Source of the DNA: Runella salmonicolor
GTDB lineage: Bacteria > Bacteroidota > Bacteroidia > Cytophagales > Spirosomataceae
Direction of reading: 5' to 3'
Assembly: GCF_024158025.1 (NCBI RefSeq)
Contig: NZ_JAMZEL010000002.1
Location: 558,001-622,000, forward strand
Length of the DNA stretch: 64,000 bases
Shown here: positions 8,552 to 17,934 of the stretch, one piece after another
Numbering within the stretch: position 1 is the stretch's first letter
Layout: each line of letters starts with the position of its first letter
Notes under the pieces: generated by a model
What the model was told of the DNA's origin: nothing
Database searches by the model: none
Seen by the model: only the letters and a program-made list of their open reading frames with translations
Position numbers and translations under genes: made by a program

Positions 8552-11500
8552 TTAGAAACTGATGTTTACGCCAAAAGAATACGTCGCCGACGGCACGTCA
8601 TCCTGAAAAATAGCGGAATTGAATTCGGGGTCAAAACCCGTAAAGTTGCTGAACACAAACGGATTCAACACTTGCAGATAGAGCCGTGCATTCGACATTT
8701 TTACCTTATTTAGCGCCCGGTTGCCCAAGGTGTAGCCCAAGGTAATATCAGAGATTCTTAAGAAGCTAGCATCTTGGTAAAAAATGGCATTGCGATAGGG
8801 ATTCGCGGCAACGGTACCGAAAAAAGTATTGGAAGGATTATCGCTTCTCCAATAATCTAAGCCCGCCAATTTGTTGTATCTCGTACTGCCAATCTCGCCA
8901 AAGGTCCCTGCCAGGGTATTGTTTCTGTATTGTACCCCATTGCGGTAATAAGTAAAGAACGAGAAATCAACATTCTTGTACTTAAAGCGATTGGTGATAC
9001 CCAAAATCCAATTGGGAAGCTGCGTACCGAGATACATCCTGTCATCAATAGCATCGGTTGAAGAAATCTGCCCGTCATTGTTTTGATCCACCACTCGCAC
9101 AGAGCCGGGCACCTGCTTATATTTTGTAGCCAAGTCTTTGTCGGCGGTTTGCCAAATGCCGTCAAATTTAAAATCAAAATTGGCTCTTATGGGATAACCC
9201 ACAAAAAGGTTGTTTCCTTTGTCAACCGTCTGACCATTACCGTATAATTCAAGCAATTTGTTTTGGTTTCTGGTAAAGGCAAAGGTAGTATTCCAATTAA
9301 AATTCTGTTTTGATATGTTCACCGTATTGAGCGTTAACTCCACACCTTTGTTCTCAATTTTACCCACGTTGGCTATTACTTGGGTGAAACCCGTTGTCGT
9401 GGGGAGTTTTTGGTTCAAAATCAAATCATCCGTTTTGCGGTTGTAGATTTCAAGCGATGCCGCAATTCGGTTTTTAAAGAATCCAAAATCAATCCCTAAG
9501 TTTAACTCTTTGCTTCGCTCCCATCGCAAATCTTTATTGGCCAAATTTAATGGAGCAAAGCCATAAGCCGCAGTACCGTCAAAATCATAGCCAGTGTTTA
9601 ACAAACCAGCCTGTGTACTGTATGGATTGACGGTGGAGTTGCCTACCTGACCGTAACTAAGGCGCAGTTTTAGGTTTGAAAACACATTTAGATTATTGAT
9701 AAATTGTTCATCGCCCAATCGCCACGCAAAAGCCACCGAAGGGAAAAACGCCCATTTGTTACCTTCCGCAAGTTGCGAAGCACCGTCCGAACGACCCGTG
9801 AGGGTCAATAAATATTTATCATTGTAGGAATAATTGATTCTTCCCATGTACGATAAAATAGAGCGCTCAACGAGCGAACTGTTAATGCCAGAAATGGTTG
9901 CTGCGGTATTCAAGGCATACCAATCTGAAGCGTACGGCAGGTCTCGTACCGCGATAGAATAGGCCTCATTTCTCTGATAAAAAGCACTTTGCAGCGCCGT
10001 AGCCGTAATTTTGTGCTTTCCTAAGTCTATGTTATAATTGAGAATATTGTCAATGGTATAATTCCCGATGGTACGGTTGTCGTACTGCGCTCTTGGTTTT
10101 GCCCCAATCTGCGATTTTGACCACTGACCTCTAAAATCACCCAAACGTTGTGAAGTGTAAGAAGCCGAAAGAGATGACCGAAACGTGAGTCTTTTAAGTA
10201 TGGTTACTTCCCCGTATGCATTGGCCATGGCGTTCATGGTGGTGGTCTGTAATTTAGACGTTTTGGGGTCAATATCAAGCAATGGGTTTCCTACTTGCTT
10301 GTCGTTGATTCCCATCCAAAAAGCGTAGCCATCAATATTCAAATCGCCATTTTCTGACGGATTGGCAAGGTCTGAATAATAAACAGTGCCCGTAGGTCTG
10401 GCACGATAGGCATTTCTCAGCGATTCGCCCGAGCCTACATTTTGGTCGCTGTAGGTCAAATAGGAAGTAAACCCTACTTTAAAGCGTTCTCCCAATTTGC
10501 TATCCAGTCCAGCGTTTAGGTTATACCTTTTAAATCCTGTATATAGCACGTTGCCATCTTCGTTCAAAAAGCCACCCGAAAAGCGGTAGGTTGTTTTCTC
10601 ACTCCCCCCCGAGACGCTGATGTTATGACTCATCTGAATGCCTGGAGCGGTAACCAAATCAACCCAATCCGTTGTTTTGCCAGCATTAATATTGGCGGTT
10701 TCGGCAGCGGTAAACGTTGCCCCTGTTGCCCCTTCCAACACTCTATCAGTAAAGGTCACTTTATAAAACTCCTCAGTATTCATCAACCGCGGCACGTGAG
10801 CGGGTGTTTTGATTCCTACGTAGCTATCATAACTCACCCTTGGCTTACCAGAAAGTCCTTTTTTGGTGGTAATGATAATCACTCCATTAGCACCCCGCGC
10901 CCCGTAAATAGCTGTCGAGGAAGCATCTTTCAAGACATCCATTGATTGGATATCGTTGGGATTCAGGTTGTTGATATCACCTCCCATTAGGCCGTCAATG
11001 ACCACCAAAGGCTCGGTAGAGTTGTTGACCGTATTTTCTCCTCTGATAGTAATGCTATAACCTGCGCCCGGCTTATTGCTTGATTTAGTGACGGTTGCAC
11101 CCGCCACTTGGCCTTGAATGGCTCTTGCCGCCACCACGGGATTGGCCCTAACAATGTCTTTTGTTTGTACCGACGCTACGGCTCCTGTTAGGTCTGTTTT
11201 TTTAATTTCACCATAACCTACCACCACAACTTCATTTAGGGCCATGTCGTCGGCTTTTAGCGATACATTCAGCGTGGTTCGGGTGCCTACCAAAATTTCC
11301 TGTTTTACGTACCCAATAAAACTAAAAATCAATACACTGTTATCGTCGGCTACCTCCAAGCGAAAGCTCCCGTTTTCATCAGTAGCGGTTCCGCGCTGGG
11401 TTCCTTTAATGACCACGTTTACCCCCGGCAGGCGCTCGCCTGACGCACTCGTTACCACTCCCGTTACCATTTTTTCAATGGTCTGATTGACGGGGAGGGA

Positions 11501-11953
11501 ATTACTTAAAGTTGAAAGTTGAGCCACAAGGTTTGATGGGCGCTCCACAACCGATGCCCCCACGGGTGACAAGGTTTCTTGTAATACCGCTTTGGGATTC
11601 GCTTTTGCAGAAACAATGACGAAGGTATCTTTACTCACCTTTTTTAAACGTAAACCCAATGGGCGCAGCATCTGCGATAAATTCCGCTCCACATTGTTAT
11701 TGCTGCTCAACTGCCCCGTAGGGATAGAAATACCGTCAACGATTTTTTCTTCAAAAAGAATGTCGATTCCGTGCTGTTTTTTAAATTGCATCAGGGCATC
11801 CCTTAACGAAACTTTTCCTGCCGGTTTTTGCGGTTCCAATCGCGGTGTTGCCTGTTGGTTAAAGGCCAATAGTTGGGCCGAAAGCCGTGGTGCGGTGAGT
11901 AGCCATAAGACTACTCCTACCAAATAAACGGGAATACGGATAGGTCGAATCAT
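8552..11953 (-). CDS. SusC-type TonB-dependent receptor with STN signalling domain
   Basis: A 1133-residue outer-membrane transporter. After a signal sequence come an STN (secretin/TonB short N-terminal) domain at about residues 45-115, a carboxypeptidase-regulatory-like domain (VTGVVTSASGERLPGVNV), the segment NEVVVVGYG, a plug (ARAIQGQVAG, PLVVIDG, DASSTAIYGARGANGVI), and a long barrel ending in SYSFGVNISF-type aromatic strands. The STN domain usually contacts a FecR anti-sigma factor, and that gene lies directly upstream. I prefer ATG 11953. A TTG at 11977 overlaps the fecR stop and would add eight residues. Import is powered by TonB; the substrate is shared with the SusD partner. Confidence 0.93.
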   Translation of the reverse strand: MIRPIRIPVYLVGVVLWLLTAPRLSAQLLAFNQQATPRLEPQKPAGKVSLRDALMQFKKQHGIDILFEEKIVDGISIPTGQLSSNNNVERNLSQMLRPLGLRLKKVSKDTFVIVSAKANPKAVLQETLSPVGASVVERPSNLVAQLSTLSNSLPVNQTIEKMVTGVVTSASGERLPGVNVVIKGTQRGTATDENGSFRLEVADDNSVLIFSFIGYVKQEILVGTRTTLNVSLKADDMALNEVVVVGYGEIKKTDLTGAVASVQTKDIVRANPVVAARAIQGQVAGATVTKSSNKPGAGYSITIRGENTVNNSTEPLVVIDGLMGGDINNLNPNDIQSMDVLKDASSTAIYGARGANGVIIITTKKGLSGKPRVSYDSYVGIKTPAHVPRLMNTEEFYKVTFTDRVLEGATGATFTAAETANINAGKTTDWVDLVTAPGIQMSHNISVSGGSEKTTYRFSGGFLNEDGNVLYTGFKRYNLNAGLDSKLGERFKVGFTSYLTYSDQNVGSGESLRNAYRARPTGTVYYSDLANPSENGDLNIDGYAFWMGINDKQVGNPLLDIDPKTSKLQTTTMNAMANAYGEVTILKRLTFRSSLSASYTSQRLGDFRGQWSKSQIGAKPRAQYDNRTIGNYTIDNILNYNIDLGKHKITATALQSAFYQRNEAYSIAVRDLPYASDWYALNTAATISGINSSLVERSILSYMGRINYSYNDKYLLTLTGRSDGASQLAEGNKWAFFPSVAFAWRLGDEQFINNLNVFSNLKLRLSYGQVGNSTVNPYSTQAGLLNTGYDFDGTAAYGFAPLNLANKDLRWERSKELNLGIDFGFFKNRIAASLEIYNRKTDDLILNQKLPTTTGFTQVIANVGKIENKGVELTLNTVNISKQNFNWNTTFAFTRNQNKLLELYGNGQTVDKGNNLFVGYPIRANFDFKFDGIWQTADKDLATKYKQVPGSVRVVDQNNDGQISSTDAIDDRMYLGTQLPNWILGITNRFKYKNVDFSFFTYYRNGVQYRNNTLAGTFGEIGSTRYNKLAGLDYWRSDNPSNTFFGTVAANPYRNAIFYQDASFLRISDITLGYTLGNRALNKVKMSNARLYLQVLNPFVFSNFTGFDPEFNSAIFQDDVPSATYSFGVNISF

Positions 11954-11973
11954 TATCAATAGGGGTTTAATTT

Positions 11974-12972
11974 TCAATAAGTTAAGGTATAGGTTTGGGT
12001 AGCACCCGAAGGAGATTCGTTACGGATAATTCTTACTTCTAGCATTTCGGCCAAGACCTGTAAAAAAGCATCGGCTGTTTCGGCTTTAAACGTCCCACCG
12101 ATGGTTCGTTTGGCCAATGTTGAATCTGCAATCACAATTTGGCCCCCAAATCGTTCGGTCAGTTGGTAGGCTATTTCAGAAATTGAGGTATTTTCAAACA
12201 TAAAACGGTGTTCTTTCCAACCCAAATGAGGCGCAAGCGACTGATCGCGGCGCAACGTGAGACGCCCCTTTGAAGAAATCGTAACCACATCGCCCGAGGT
12301 AATAATCAGGGGTTTCGTTTCCTTGGTTTTCAGGGAGCGCAACTGTACTTTGCCTTCGTTAAGTACCACCTTACTTCCCCTTGAACGGCTGTAAACCATA
12401 AATTCCGTTCCCAAAACCTGCACTTCCAGTTGATCGGGGGTGCGGACAATAAATTGGGCGTGATTGGGTAAATGCTTCACCGAAAATTCCGCTTCTCCCT
12501 TCAAAAAAACTTCCCTCGACGTTTCCCCAAATCCAAACCGTGGTACTTTAAGGGACGAATTAGCGTTTAGAGTCACACGACTGTCGTCGGGCAATTGAAG
12601 CGTCATAAGCTCACCGTTGGTGGTTTCGTACTGTTGAAAAAGAATCGCGTCCCGAAAAACATAGGTGCATATCCCCGTCAATAGCAATACGGAAGCGGCT
12701 ATTCCTAAAAAGAAATTGAGGCGACGAGAAAACGGGCGCACCACCGCCATTTTAGGATTTTCAGCCTCGGCCTGATTTGACAATTGAAAAAAAGCCGCCT
12801 CGGCATCCACAATCAATTGCGGATTTTGTCGCTCCCACTCCTCCAACCACTGAAAATAGAGCTCCTGATGACTCGGCTCCATCAACCATTCTTCAATCAA
12901 TGATTTCTGCAAAGGTGTCGCTCGGCCTTCAAATAAGGCCAAAATGGCAGGTTTAAATATATTCTGGCTCAT
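11974..12972 (-). CDS. FecR-family anti-sigma factor
   Basis: A 332-residue inner-membrane anti-sigma factor. The cytoplasmic N-terminal part (about 1-80, LIEEWLMEPSHQELYFQWLEEW) should hold the sigma factor. One transmembrane helix lies near residues 88-110 (FFLGIAASVLLLTGICTYVF). The periplasmic part has a FecR domain (TLNANSSLKVP, REVFLKGEAEFSV, QVLGTEFMVY) and a C-terminal DUF4974 domain (ISEIAYQLTERFGG, IGGTFKAETADAFLQVL). It lies 13 bp downstream of the ECF sigma gene and just upstream of the STN-bearing SusC receptor, the classical trans-envelope signalling order. Its own stop overlaps a possible TTG start of susC. Confidence 0.92.
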   Translation of the reverse strand: MSQNIFKPAILALFEGRATPLQKSLIEEWLMEPSHQELYFQWLEEWERQNPQLIVDAEAAFFQLSNQAEAENPKMAVVRPFSRRLNFFLGIAASVLLLTGICTYVFRDAILFQQYETTNGELMTLQLPDDSRVTLNANSSLKVPRFGFGETSREVFLKGEAEFSVKHLPNHAQFIVRTPDQLEVQVLGTEFMVYSRSRGSKVVLNEGKVQLRSLKTKETKPLIITSGDVVTISSKGRLTLRRDQSLAPHLGWKEHRFMFENTSISEIAYQLTERFGGQIVIADSTLAKRTIGGTFKAETADAFLQVLAEMLEVRIIRNESPSGATQTYTLTY

Positions 12973-12985
12973 GCTTGTGGGTAAA

Positions 12986-13705
12986 TTACGACCATTGTGA
13001 GAGAAAAAAGAACATAACGCCTTTGTTCTGAGCCCATAAGTCGCTCATTATGAACAAGAAAAGCAACCCATAATTTCGTAGGGATTGCCGCAACAAAGAG
13101 AGGACTTTTGTAATGTGTCCTTCCACTGTTTTCGTAGAAAGGTGCAGTTCTTCGGCAATAGCCGCATTTTTCTTGCCTTCAAACCTACTCATCACAAATA
13201 CCTTTTGACTTTGTGGAGAGGTAGAACGAAGAATTTCTTCGATTTTTATGTACAATTCATTGTATTGAAGGATTTGTTGAGGCGTAATGGGCTGGGTATC
13301 AGAGCTATCGTTTTCTAAATAATCACTGGATTTTTCAATACCTAACTCTGTCCGCAAATACGAGTAAGAAGCGTGTCGAACAGAAGTAAACAAATAGGCT
13401 CGGTAGGAAGACGTAACGGTCTGATGCAATTGTTTTTGCCAAAACTGACTGAACACCTCCATCACCAAGTCTTCGGCCACTTCTTTTGAATACACAAACC
13501 GAACGGCATGACTGCACAACGGCTGATAGTAGCGCTTAAAAAGCAGTTCGTAACCTTTGGTGGTATCTGCTTCAAAGGCACGTTTTATCCACAATTCAGA
13601 ATCAACAATTCCAGCGGAATTGTCCTTTAGTTGAGGGGCAAAACGGTTACTCTCGTCCGGTTGATGATATTCCGGCTCATTTGAGTCCATTGAAGGCAAG
13701 GGCAT
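12986..13705 (-). CDS. ECF RNA polymerase sigma-70 factor (SusC/FecR-linked)
   Basis: A 239-residue ECF sigma factor. Region 2 spans about residues 45-115 (GYELLFKRYYQPLC, DLVMEVFSQFWQK, SYRAYLFTSVRHASYSYLR). Region 4 spans about 145-210 (RSTSPQSQKVFVMSRFEGKK, then the helix-turn-helix AAIAEELHLSTKTVEGHI). The N-terminus is longer than usual, and a second Met at codon 6 is possible. The C-terminal 25 residues are hydrophobic and Phe-rich after region 4, which is a little unusual. With fecR 13 bp downstream, it is expected to activate the SusCD-led locus when ligand occupies the receptor. No clear promoter was found in the 134 bp upstream. Confidence 0.9.
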   Translation of the reverse strand: MPLPSMDSNEPEYHQPDESNRFAPQLKDNSAGIVDSELWIKRAFEADTTKGYELLFKRYYQPLCSHAVRFVYSKEVAEDLVMEVFSQFWQKQLHQTVTSSYRAYLFTSVRHASYSYLRTELGIEKSSDYLENDSSDTQPITPQQILQYNELYIKIEEILRSTSPQSQKVFVMSRFEGKKNAAIAEELHLSTKTVEGHITKVLSLLRQSLRNYGLLFLFIMSDLWAQNKGVMFFFLSQWS

Positions 13706-13839
13706 AGGGGTAAGGGGATAACAAACGGGTGTTTATCTACTAAGAGTATAAAAACCTTGGTTTACCCTTGCCTATTTTGTGAATATTTTTAAAATAATTC
13801 TTTGTATAATGATAATAAGATAAAAAACAGGCTTTACAG

Positions 13840-14382
13840 CTAATTGGGCGTGATTCCAGCAGGGGCATTGAAGAAGCCCGTAGGTTTGCGGATACTGTAT
13901 TGACTAAAATCCTGATTGGCGTCCAAGCCTAACCCGTTCATGCGCTCTCCCGATTGTTGATTTTCGATGGTCACCTTTTTATCGGTAAATACTTTCTGCG
14001 TTTGTGGATTCCAAGTCAACTCATCCGAAAACAAGCGTTCCTTTTTTTGGGTAACCACCTTGACGTTCCCTTTTACTTTGTATAGGCCAGTTCGGTATTC
14101 ATAACGACCAGAATCGGATTCCAAGGTGGTGATGACATCACCCGCAGGGCCGTAAAAATCTACAAAAACTTTTTTGGGAAATACTTTATCTTCGGTAGGG
14201 AGTTTTATTTGCTTTGCGGTTCTGACCCGCACTTTCAAAAAACCAAGCTCGCTAAACAGTACTTCAATATTTTCGGCTTCTTCGAGCGGGCCGTTGTAAG
14301 CGATAAATTTTTTGGAATTTTTGTCTTCCTCGCAGGCACCGAGAAACACCATTGATAAAATAAAGAGAGAGCGCTTTATCAA
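13840..14382 (-). CDS. lptC: LPS export periplasmic lipoprotein LptC
   Basis: The product is the LptC component of the lipopolysaccharide transport bridge, anchored at the inner-membrane face. The mature part carries the OstA/LptA-like beta-jellyroll pattern (GDVITTLESDSGRYEYRTGLYKVKGNV, then DELTWNPQTQKVFTDKKVTI). I chose a TTG start at 14382 because it begins a compact lipoprotein signal (IKRSLFILSMVFLGAC). The frame is open up to ATG 14589, with another ATG at 14454, which would put 45-70 extra residues before the signal. It follows an outer-membrane protein gene and coaX in the same direction, an order I associate with other Bacteroidota. The family call is good; the start is uncertain. 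Confidence 0.75.
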   Translation of the reverse strand: MIKRSLFILSMVFLGACEEDKNSKKFIAYNGPLEEAENIEVLFSELGFLKVRVRTAKQIKLPTEDKVFPKKVFVDFYGPAGDVITTLESDSGRYEYRTGLYKVKGNVKVVTQKKERLFSDELTWNPQTQKVFTDKKVTIENQQSGERMNGLGLDANQDFSQYSIRKPTGFFNAPAGITPN

Positions 14383-14647
14383 CCTTAGCGTGTAACGAAA
14401 AGTTGATTGCTGTAAAAAACAAATAGGAGATAAAAGTTTATCTCCCATTTGCATCCTTGCAGATGTTGTATTAACCCACCTTAACATCTTGAAGGCAAAA
14501 TTAAGGTGTTCTAACGTCTTTTCCAAAAACAATTGATTTATAGAGGGATTTTTTTTCATTTTTTTTAGCAAAAAATCGTATGCTTGCATACAAATATGCT
14601 GAAAATAAACACCTTATTGTTTCTTTTTAACAATTTTTAAATCGCTA

Positions 14648-15931
14648 TTAATCCACTTTGAATTTCTGGAACCACGTATCTTTTAGTGAAATTCCAAGAA
14701 CTACCCGTCCGTATCGCTCTCGAAAGGTTTGGGAAGAAACGGTTCCTCGCTGCCCCGCCACAAAAGAGATATTGATTAGGTTCACGAAGTTCCGTCCTAC
14801 GGGAAGGGACATTCCCATCGATACACTCATGTCATCCACGGGCTTGGTTCCGATGACCAACGGAGTTTGGTGGTAGATAAAACCTAAACGATAAAAGACC
14901 AAATCCCAATATTTGGTCGAGTTGAATTTGGGAACGTATTCCATGCCAAAATGGAAACTTTGTCCGTCGCGCATGTTTTCATTATTGCCCGATATTCCTT
15001 TGTATTGCGACCAGTTTTGGCGGTCGTAATCAAAGCTCAACAACAGCTTGAAGAATTTCTCATAACTCAACCCCACGCGCCAGTTGGCGGGAAGATTCAC
15101 GTTAAGATTGGCCTGCGTTATGGTATCAGGATTGGTTATAGGCTGACCAGCGCTACTCAATACCTCTAGGGTAGTATTACGAATTGTATTTACCGAAGAA
15201 GCCAGATTGTACGTCGCGCCAAAATTCAGGTAGTGATCTTCTTTCAGTTTCTGGCGATAAGCAGCCCCTAATTTCAGGTTAACGTCACTCATATTCAGAC
15301 GGTCATCCCGACTCACGATGTAGTCGCGGCTATCGCCGATGCGTAATTGAGAAGTGACACTGCGGTTAAAATTTCCGAAAAGGTACGTAAAATCGGCTCC
15401 AACACTCAGATTTTTACCAATTTGAAACCCATTTGTCAGGTTAATTTGGTTGAGCCCTCCTCTTCCAGAATATACATACTGGGCTTCATAAATGGAAGTG
15501 CCGATACGTCCGTACGAATTCTGTTGGTAATTCACAAAGCTGTAGGGCTTTAGGCTCAAACCAAGCGACCATTTGGGCGCAACGGGAAACGACAAGGCCA
15601 AATACCCGATATTTCCCCCGAAATCACGTTGATTTTGTTGCGAATCCTGAAGGCTTTTGTATTGACCGATTACCCCCACATCAAACATGGTGTATCGGTT
15701 CCGAACAAGCAAAGCTGGATTTAAAGAATTGATATATAGAGGATTAGAGGCACTAACCCCCACATCGCCCATGGCATTGCTTGGCGAATATCCTTTACTC
15801 AATAACTCTCCTATTCCGATGGCTGAATAAGGGGCGTTTCCTAACCCCTGAGCATGAACGTGTGTTTGTAAAAATAGGACTCCCAGTACCCAACTCCACT
15901 GAAGAAGCTTACGCGTTTTGTACATTGACAT
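14648..15931 (-). CDS. Outer-membrane beta-barrel protein, unassigned
   Basis: A 427-residue exported protein with a signal peptide ending near HVHAQ and alternating amphipathic strands through to a C-terminal barrel end (RVVLGISLKDTWFQKFKV). The early segment PSNAMGDVGVSASNPLYINSLNPALLV resembles the NPA motif near the start of FadL/PorV-type barrels, but I cannot place it firmly. It overlaps the end of coaX by 23 bp, so the two are probably co-transcribed and translationally linked, and lptC follows 58 bp after its stop if lptC starts at 14589. The context with lptC suggests a link to the cell envelope. The role is unknown. Confidence 0.7.
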   Translation of the reverse strand: MSMYKTRKLLQWSWVLGVLFLQTHVHAQGLGNAPYSAIGIGELLSKGYSPSNAMGDVGVSASNPLYINSLNPALLVRNRYTMFDVGVIGQYKSLQDSQQNQRDFGGNIGYLALSFPVAPKWSLGLSLKPYSFVNYQQNSYGRIGTSIYEAQYVYSGRGGLNQINLTNGFQIGKNLSVGADFTYLFGNFNRSVTSQLRIGDSRDYIVSRDDRLNMSDVNLKLGAAYRQKLKEDHYLNFGATYNLASSVNTIRNTTLEVLSSAGQPITNPDTITQANLNVNLPANWRVGLSYEKFFKLLLSFDYDRQNWSQYKGISGNNENMRDGQSFHFGMEYVPKFNSTKYWDLVFYRLGFIYHQTPLVIGTKPVDDMSVSMGMSLPVGRNFVNLINISFVAGQRGTVSSQTFRERYGRVVLGISLKDTWFQKFKVD

Positions 15932-16655
15932 TGTATAATAAAATTCGATTCAGACCCATCAAAACCAGATTTGGCGCCGCAAAGATGCGATTTTTAAGCC
16001 GATTTTCAAAGAAAGGCGCGTCTCCCCCGCACAATAGTACGCGACATTCGCCGTATTCGTTGCGATACCGTTCCACAAAGCCTTCCACTTCTGCCAGCAG
16101 TCCATTGATGACTCCGCTTTCCATTGCTGTATGTGTACTTTTCCCGACCAAGGGCACAGACACCTTGTTTTGTGTCTCAACCACGTCAATCAAAGGCAAT
16201 CTCTTAGTAAACGTGTGCATGGCCTGAAATCGCATACGAAAGCCTGGAGAAATTATTCCGCCGTGAAAAACAGCGTCTGCACTTACCCAATCGTAGGTGA
16301 TGCAGGTCCCCATGTCAATGACCAAGCAGTTTTCATTAGGAAATAAAACGGTAGCACCCACGGCCGCCGCCAAACGATCAGCGCCAAGGGTTTGCGGGGT
16401 ATTGTAATCTTTGCCAATCGGCACCGGAAGCGCGGGAGAAAGCTGTACAACCAAAACACCTTGTTGGCGCAGCAAATCAGCATATACTTGTGTATCTTGG
16501 CTAGTAGAAGACAAAATGGCGTGGGTCGGCAATTCATCCGACAATATTGCGGTTAGCTCCTCAAACGGAATTTTATATTGCGCTTTTACAAGTTGCTCAT
16601 TTTCAAACCAAGCGATTTTGGCAAAGGTATTTCCGAGGTCAATGGCTACATTCAT
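15909..16655 (-). CDS. coaX: Type III pantothenate kinase
   Basis: A cytoplasmic kinase of 248 residues that phosphorylates pantothenate in the first step of coenzyme A synthesis. It has the ASKHA-fold motifs of CoaX: DLGNT at residues 6-10 (phosphate loop), TLGADR at 89-94 (pantothenate/dimer contact), and DMGT at 114-117 followed by GGIISPG. The length is normal. It heads a three-gene run with the barrel protein and lptC. The start ATG 16655 is well placed, 4 residues before the first beta strand. CoaX enzymes are usually insensitive to CoA feedback and need a monovalent cation. Confidence 0.93.
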   Translation of the reverse strand: MNVAIDLGNTFAKIAWFENEQLVKAQYKIPFEELTAILSDELPTHAILSSTSQDTQVYADLLRQQGVLVVQLSPALPVPIGKDYNTPQTLGADRLAAAVGATVLFPNENCLVIDMGTCITYDWVSADAVFHGGIISPGFRMRFQAMHTFTKRLPLIDVVETQNKVSVPLVGKSTHTAMESGVINGLLAEVEGFVERYRNEYGECRVLLCGGDAPFFENRLKNRIFAAPNLVLMGLNRILLYNVNVQNA

Positions 16656-16777
16656 TGAAATAAACGAGTTGGTATTTGGGAGTTAAAATTTAATAATCTT
16701 TGTTATCTTAATAGCACATAACCTTTTACTTTCACGACGCAAAATTGTTGTTTTGCAGTAAAAAACCGACAGTCACC

Positions 16778-17893
16778 ATGGAAATAGTATCAAAGTGGCT
16801 TAATTATACAATTTTAGACAATCCCATCCGAGACTTGCTTTGGTTTGGGGGAATCATTGGTTTAAGTATACTCATCAGACGCGGACTATCATTTACCATC
16901 AGTCGTACCATTTACCGATTTATCAAAAATGAATCGGGGGATATTCCGTTGGCCGAGTTTGTTCGCCTCACCCGCCGTCCCTTTGAATTGCTCATTACGC
17001 TAGGCATGATATACCTCGCATTCAGTCACTTGGTCGTCCCTAAACAATGGGATTGGATGACTTCCAAAAAATTCGGCGGGTTGATGCTCATTCAGAACTT
17101 ATTTTTCACCCTGCTAGGTGCCGCAATTGGCTGGTTAGGCATTCGTATCATTAAATTTGCCGCGTTGATATTTAAACAAAAAGCCGCCACAACACCTACC
17201 CCCCTTGATGACCAACTCGTTCCGTTTTTCAAAGATATTGCCATCATTCTGTGGACCTTGACCAGTTTTTTTGTCATTCTTCACAAAGTTTACGAAGTCA
17301 ACGTCTGGGCGCTCATTACCAGTCTAGGAATCGGGGGATTGGTCATTGCGTTGGCCGCCCGCGAAACCCTCGAAAACTTAATCGCTTCGGTCGCGATTAT
17401 GCTTGAACGTCCCTTTGTGATTGGCGATTCTATCGTGTTGGACAAGATTTCGGGCGAGATTGAACAGATTGGGTTTCGTAGTACCCGCGTCCGTTCCGAC
17501 GATGGGAGTTTGATTACGGTTCCCAACCGACTCATGACCACCCAAGCCCTCGAAAACGTTACCCAACGAAGCTACCGCCGCGCCAAATACTACGTTCGTC
17601 TGTCGTTCAACACCCCTCCCGAAACCATCGCACAAATCGTGAAGGACATTCGTCTCTATTTAGAAAGCAATTATCTGACTAATTCAAAAATGCCGATGGT
17701 TCGCCTTGAAACCCTCGCCGAAAATTCGTTAGATATTTTGGTAATTTACCACGTCCATAGCTCTATTTGGCGGGTATTTATGGAAACCAGAGAGGAAATT
17801 AACTTCAAAATCATTGAAATAGTGCACGAACACGGTGCTACCTTTGCGTATCCAAGTCGCAATCTGTTTATCAAAGAATCCGTCGAAAATTAA
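16778..17893 (+). CDS. MscS-family mechanosensitive ion channel
   Basis: A 371-residue membrane protein. Several N-terminal helices (about 15-35, 65-85, 95-120, 140-165) lead into the MscS pore helix and beta domain (LITSLGIGGLVIALAARETLEN, then LERPFVIGDSIVL, GEIEQIGFRSTRVRSDDGSLITVPN). Channels of this family open on membrane tension to release solutes in osmotic downshock. I chose ATG 16778; the frame opens 11 codons earlier, but the extra residues (MLFCSKKPTVT) are unlikely. It diverges from coaX across 122 bp, and an M28 peptidase follows 41 bp downstream on the same strand. Confidence 0.9.
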   Translation: MEIVSKWLNYTILDNPIRDLLWFGGIIGLSILIRRGLSFTISRTIYRFIKNESGDIPLAEFVRLTRRPFELLITLGMIYLAFSHLVVPKQWDWMTSKKFGGLMLIQNLFFTLLGAAIGWLGIRIIKFAALIFKQKAATTPTPLDDQLVPFFKDIAIILWTLTSFFVILHKVYEVNVWALITSLGIGGLVIALAARETLENLIASVAIMLERPFVIGDSIVLDKISGEIEQIGFRSTRVRSDDGSLITVPNRLMTTQALENVTQRSYRRAKYYVRLSFNTPPETIAQIVKDIRLYLESNYLTNSKMPMVRLETLAENSLDILVIYHVHSSIWRVFMETREEINFKIIEIVHEHGATFAYPSRNLFIKESVEN

Positions 17894-17934
17894 CGCAAAA
17901 AGCCTGATATTAAGCCTGCTAAAACCAACATAAT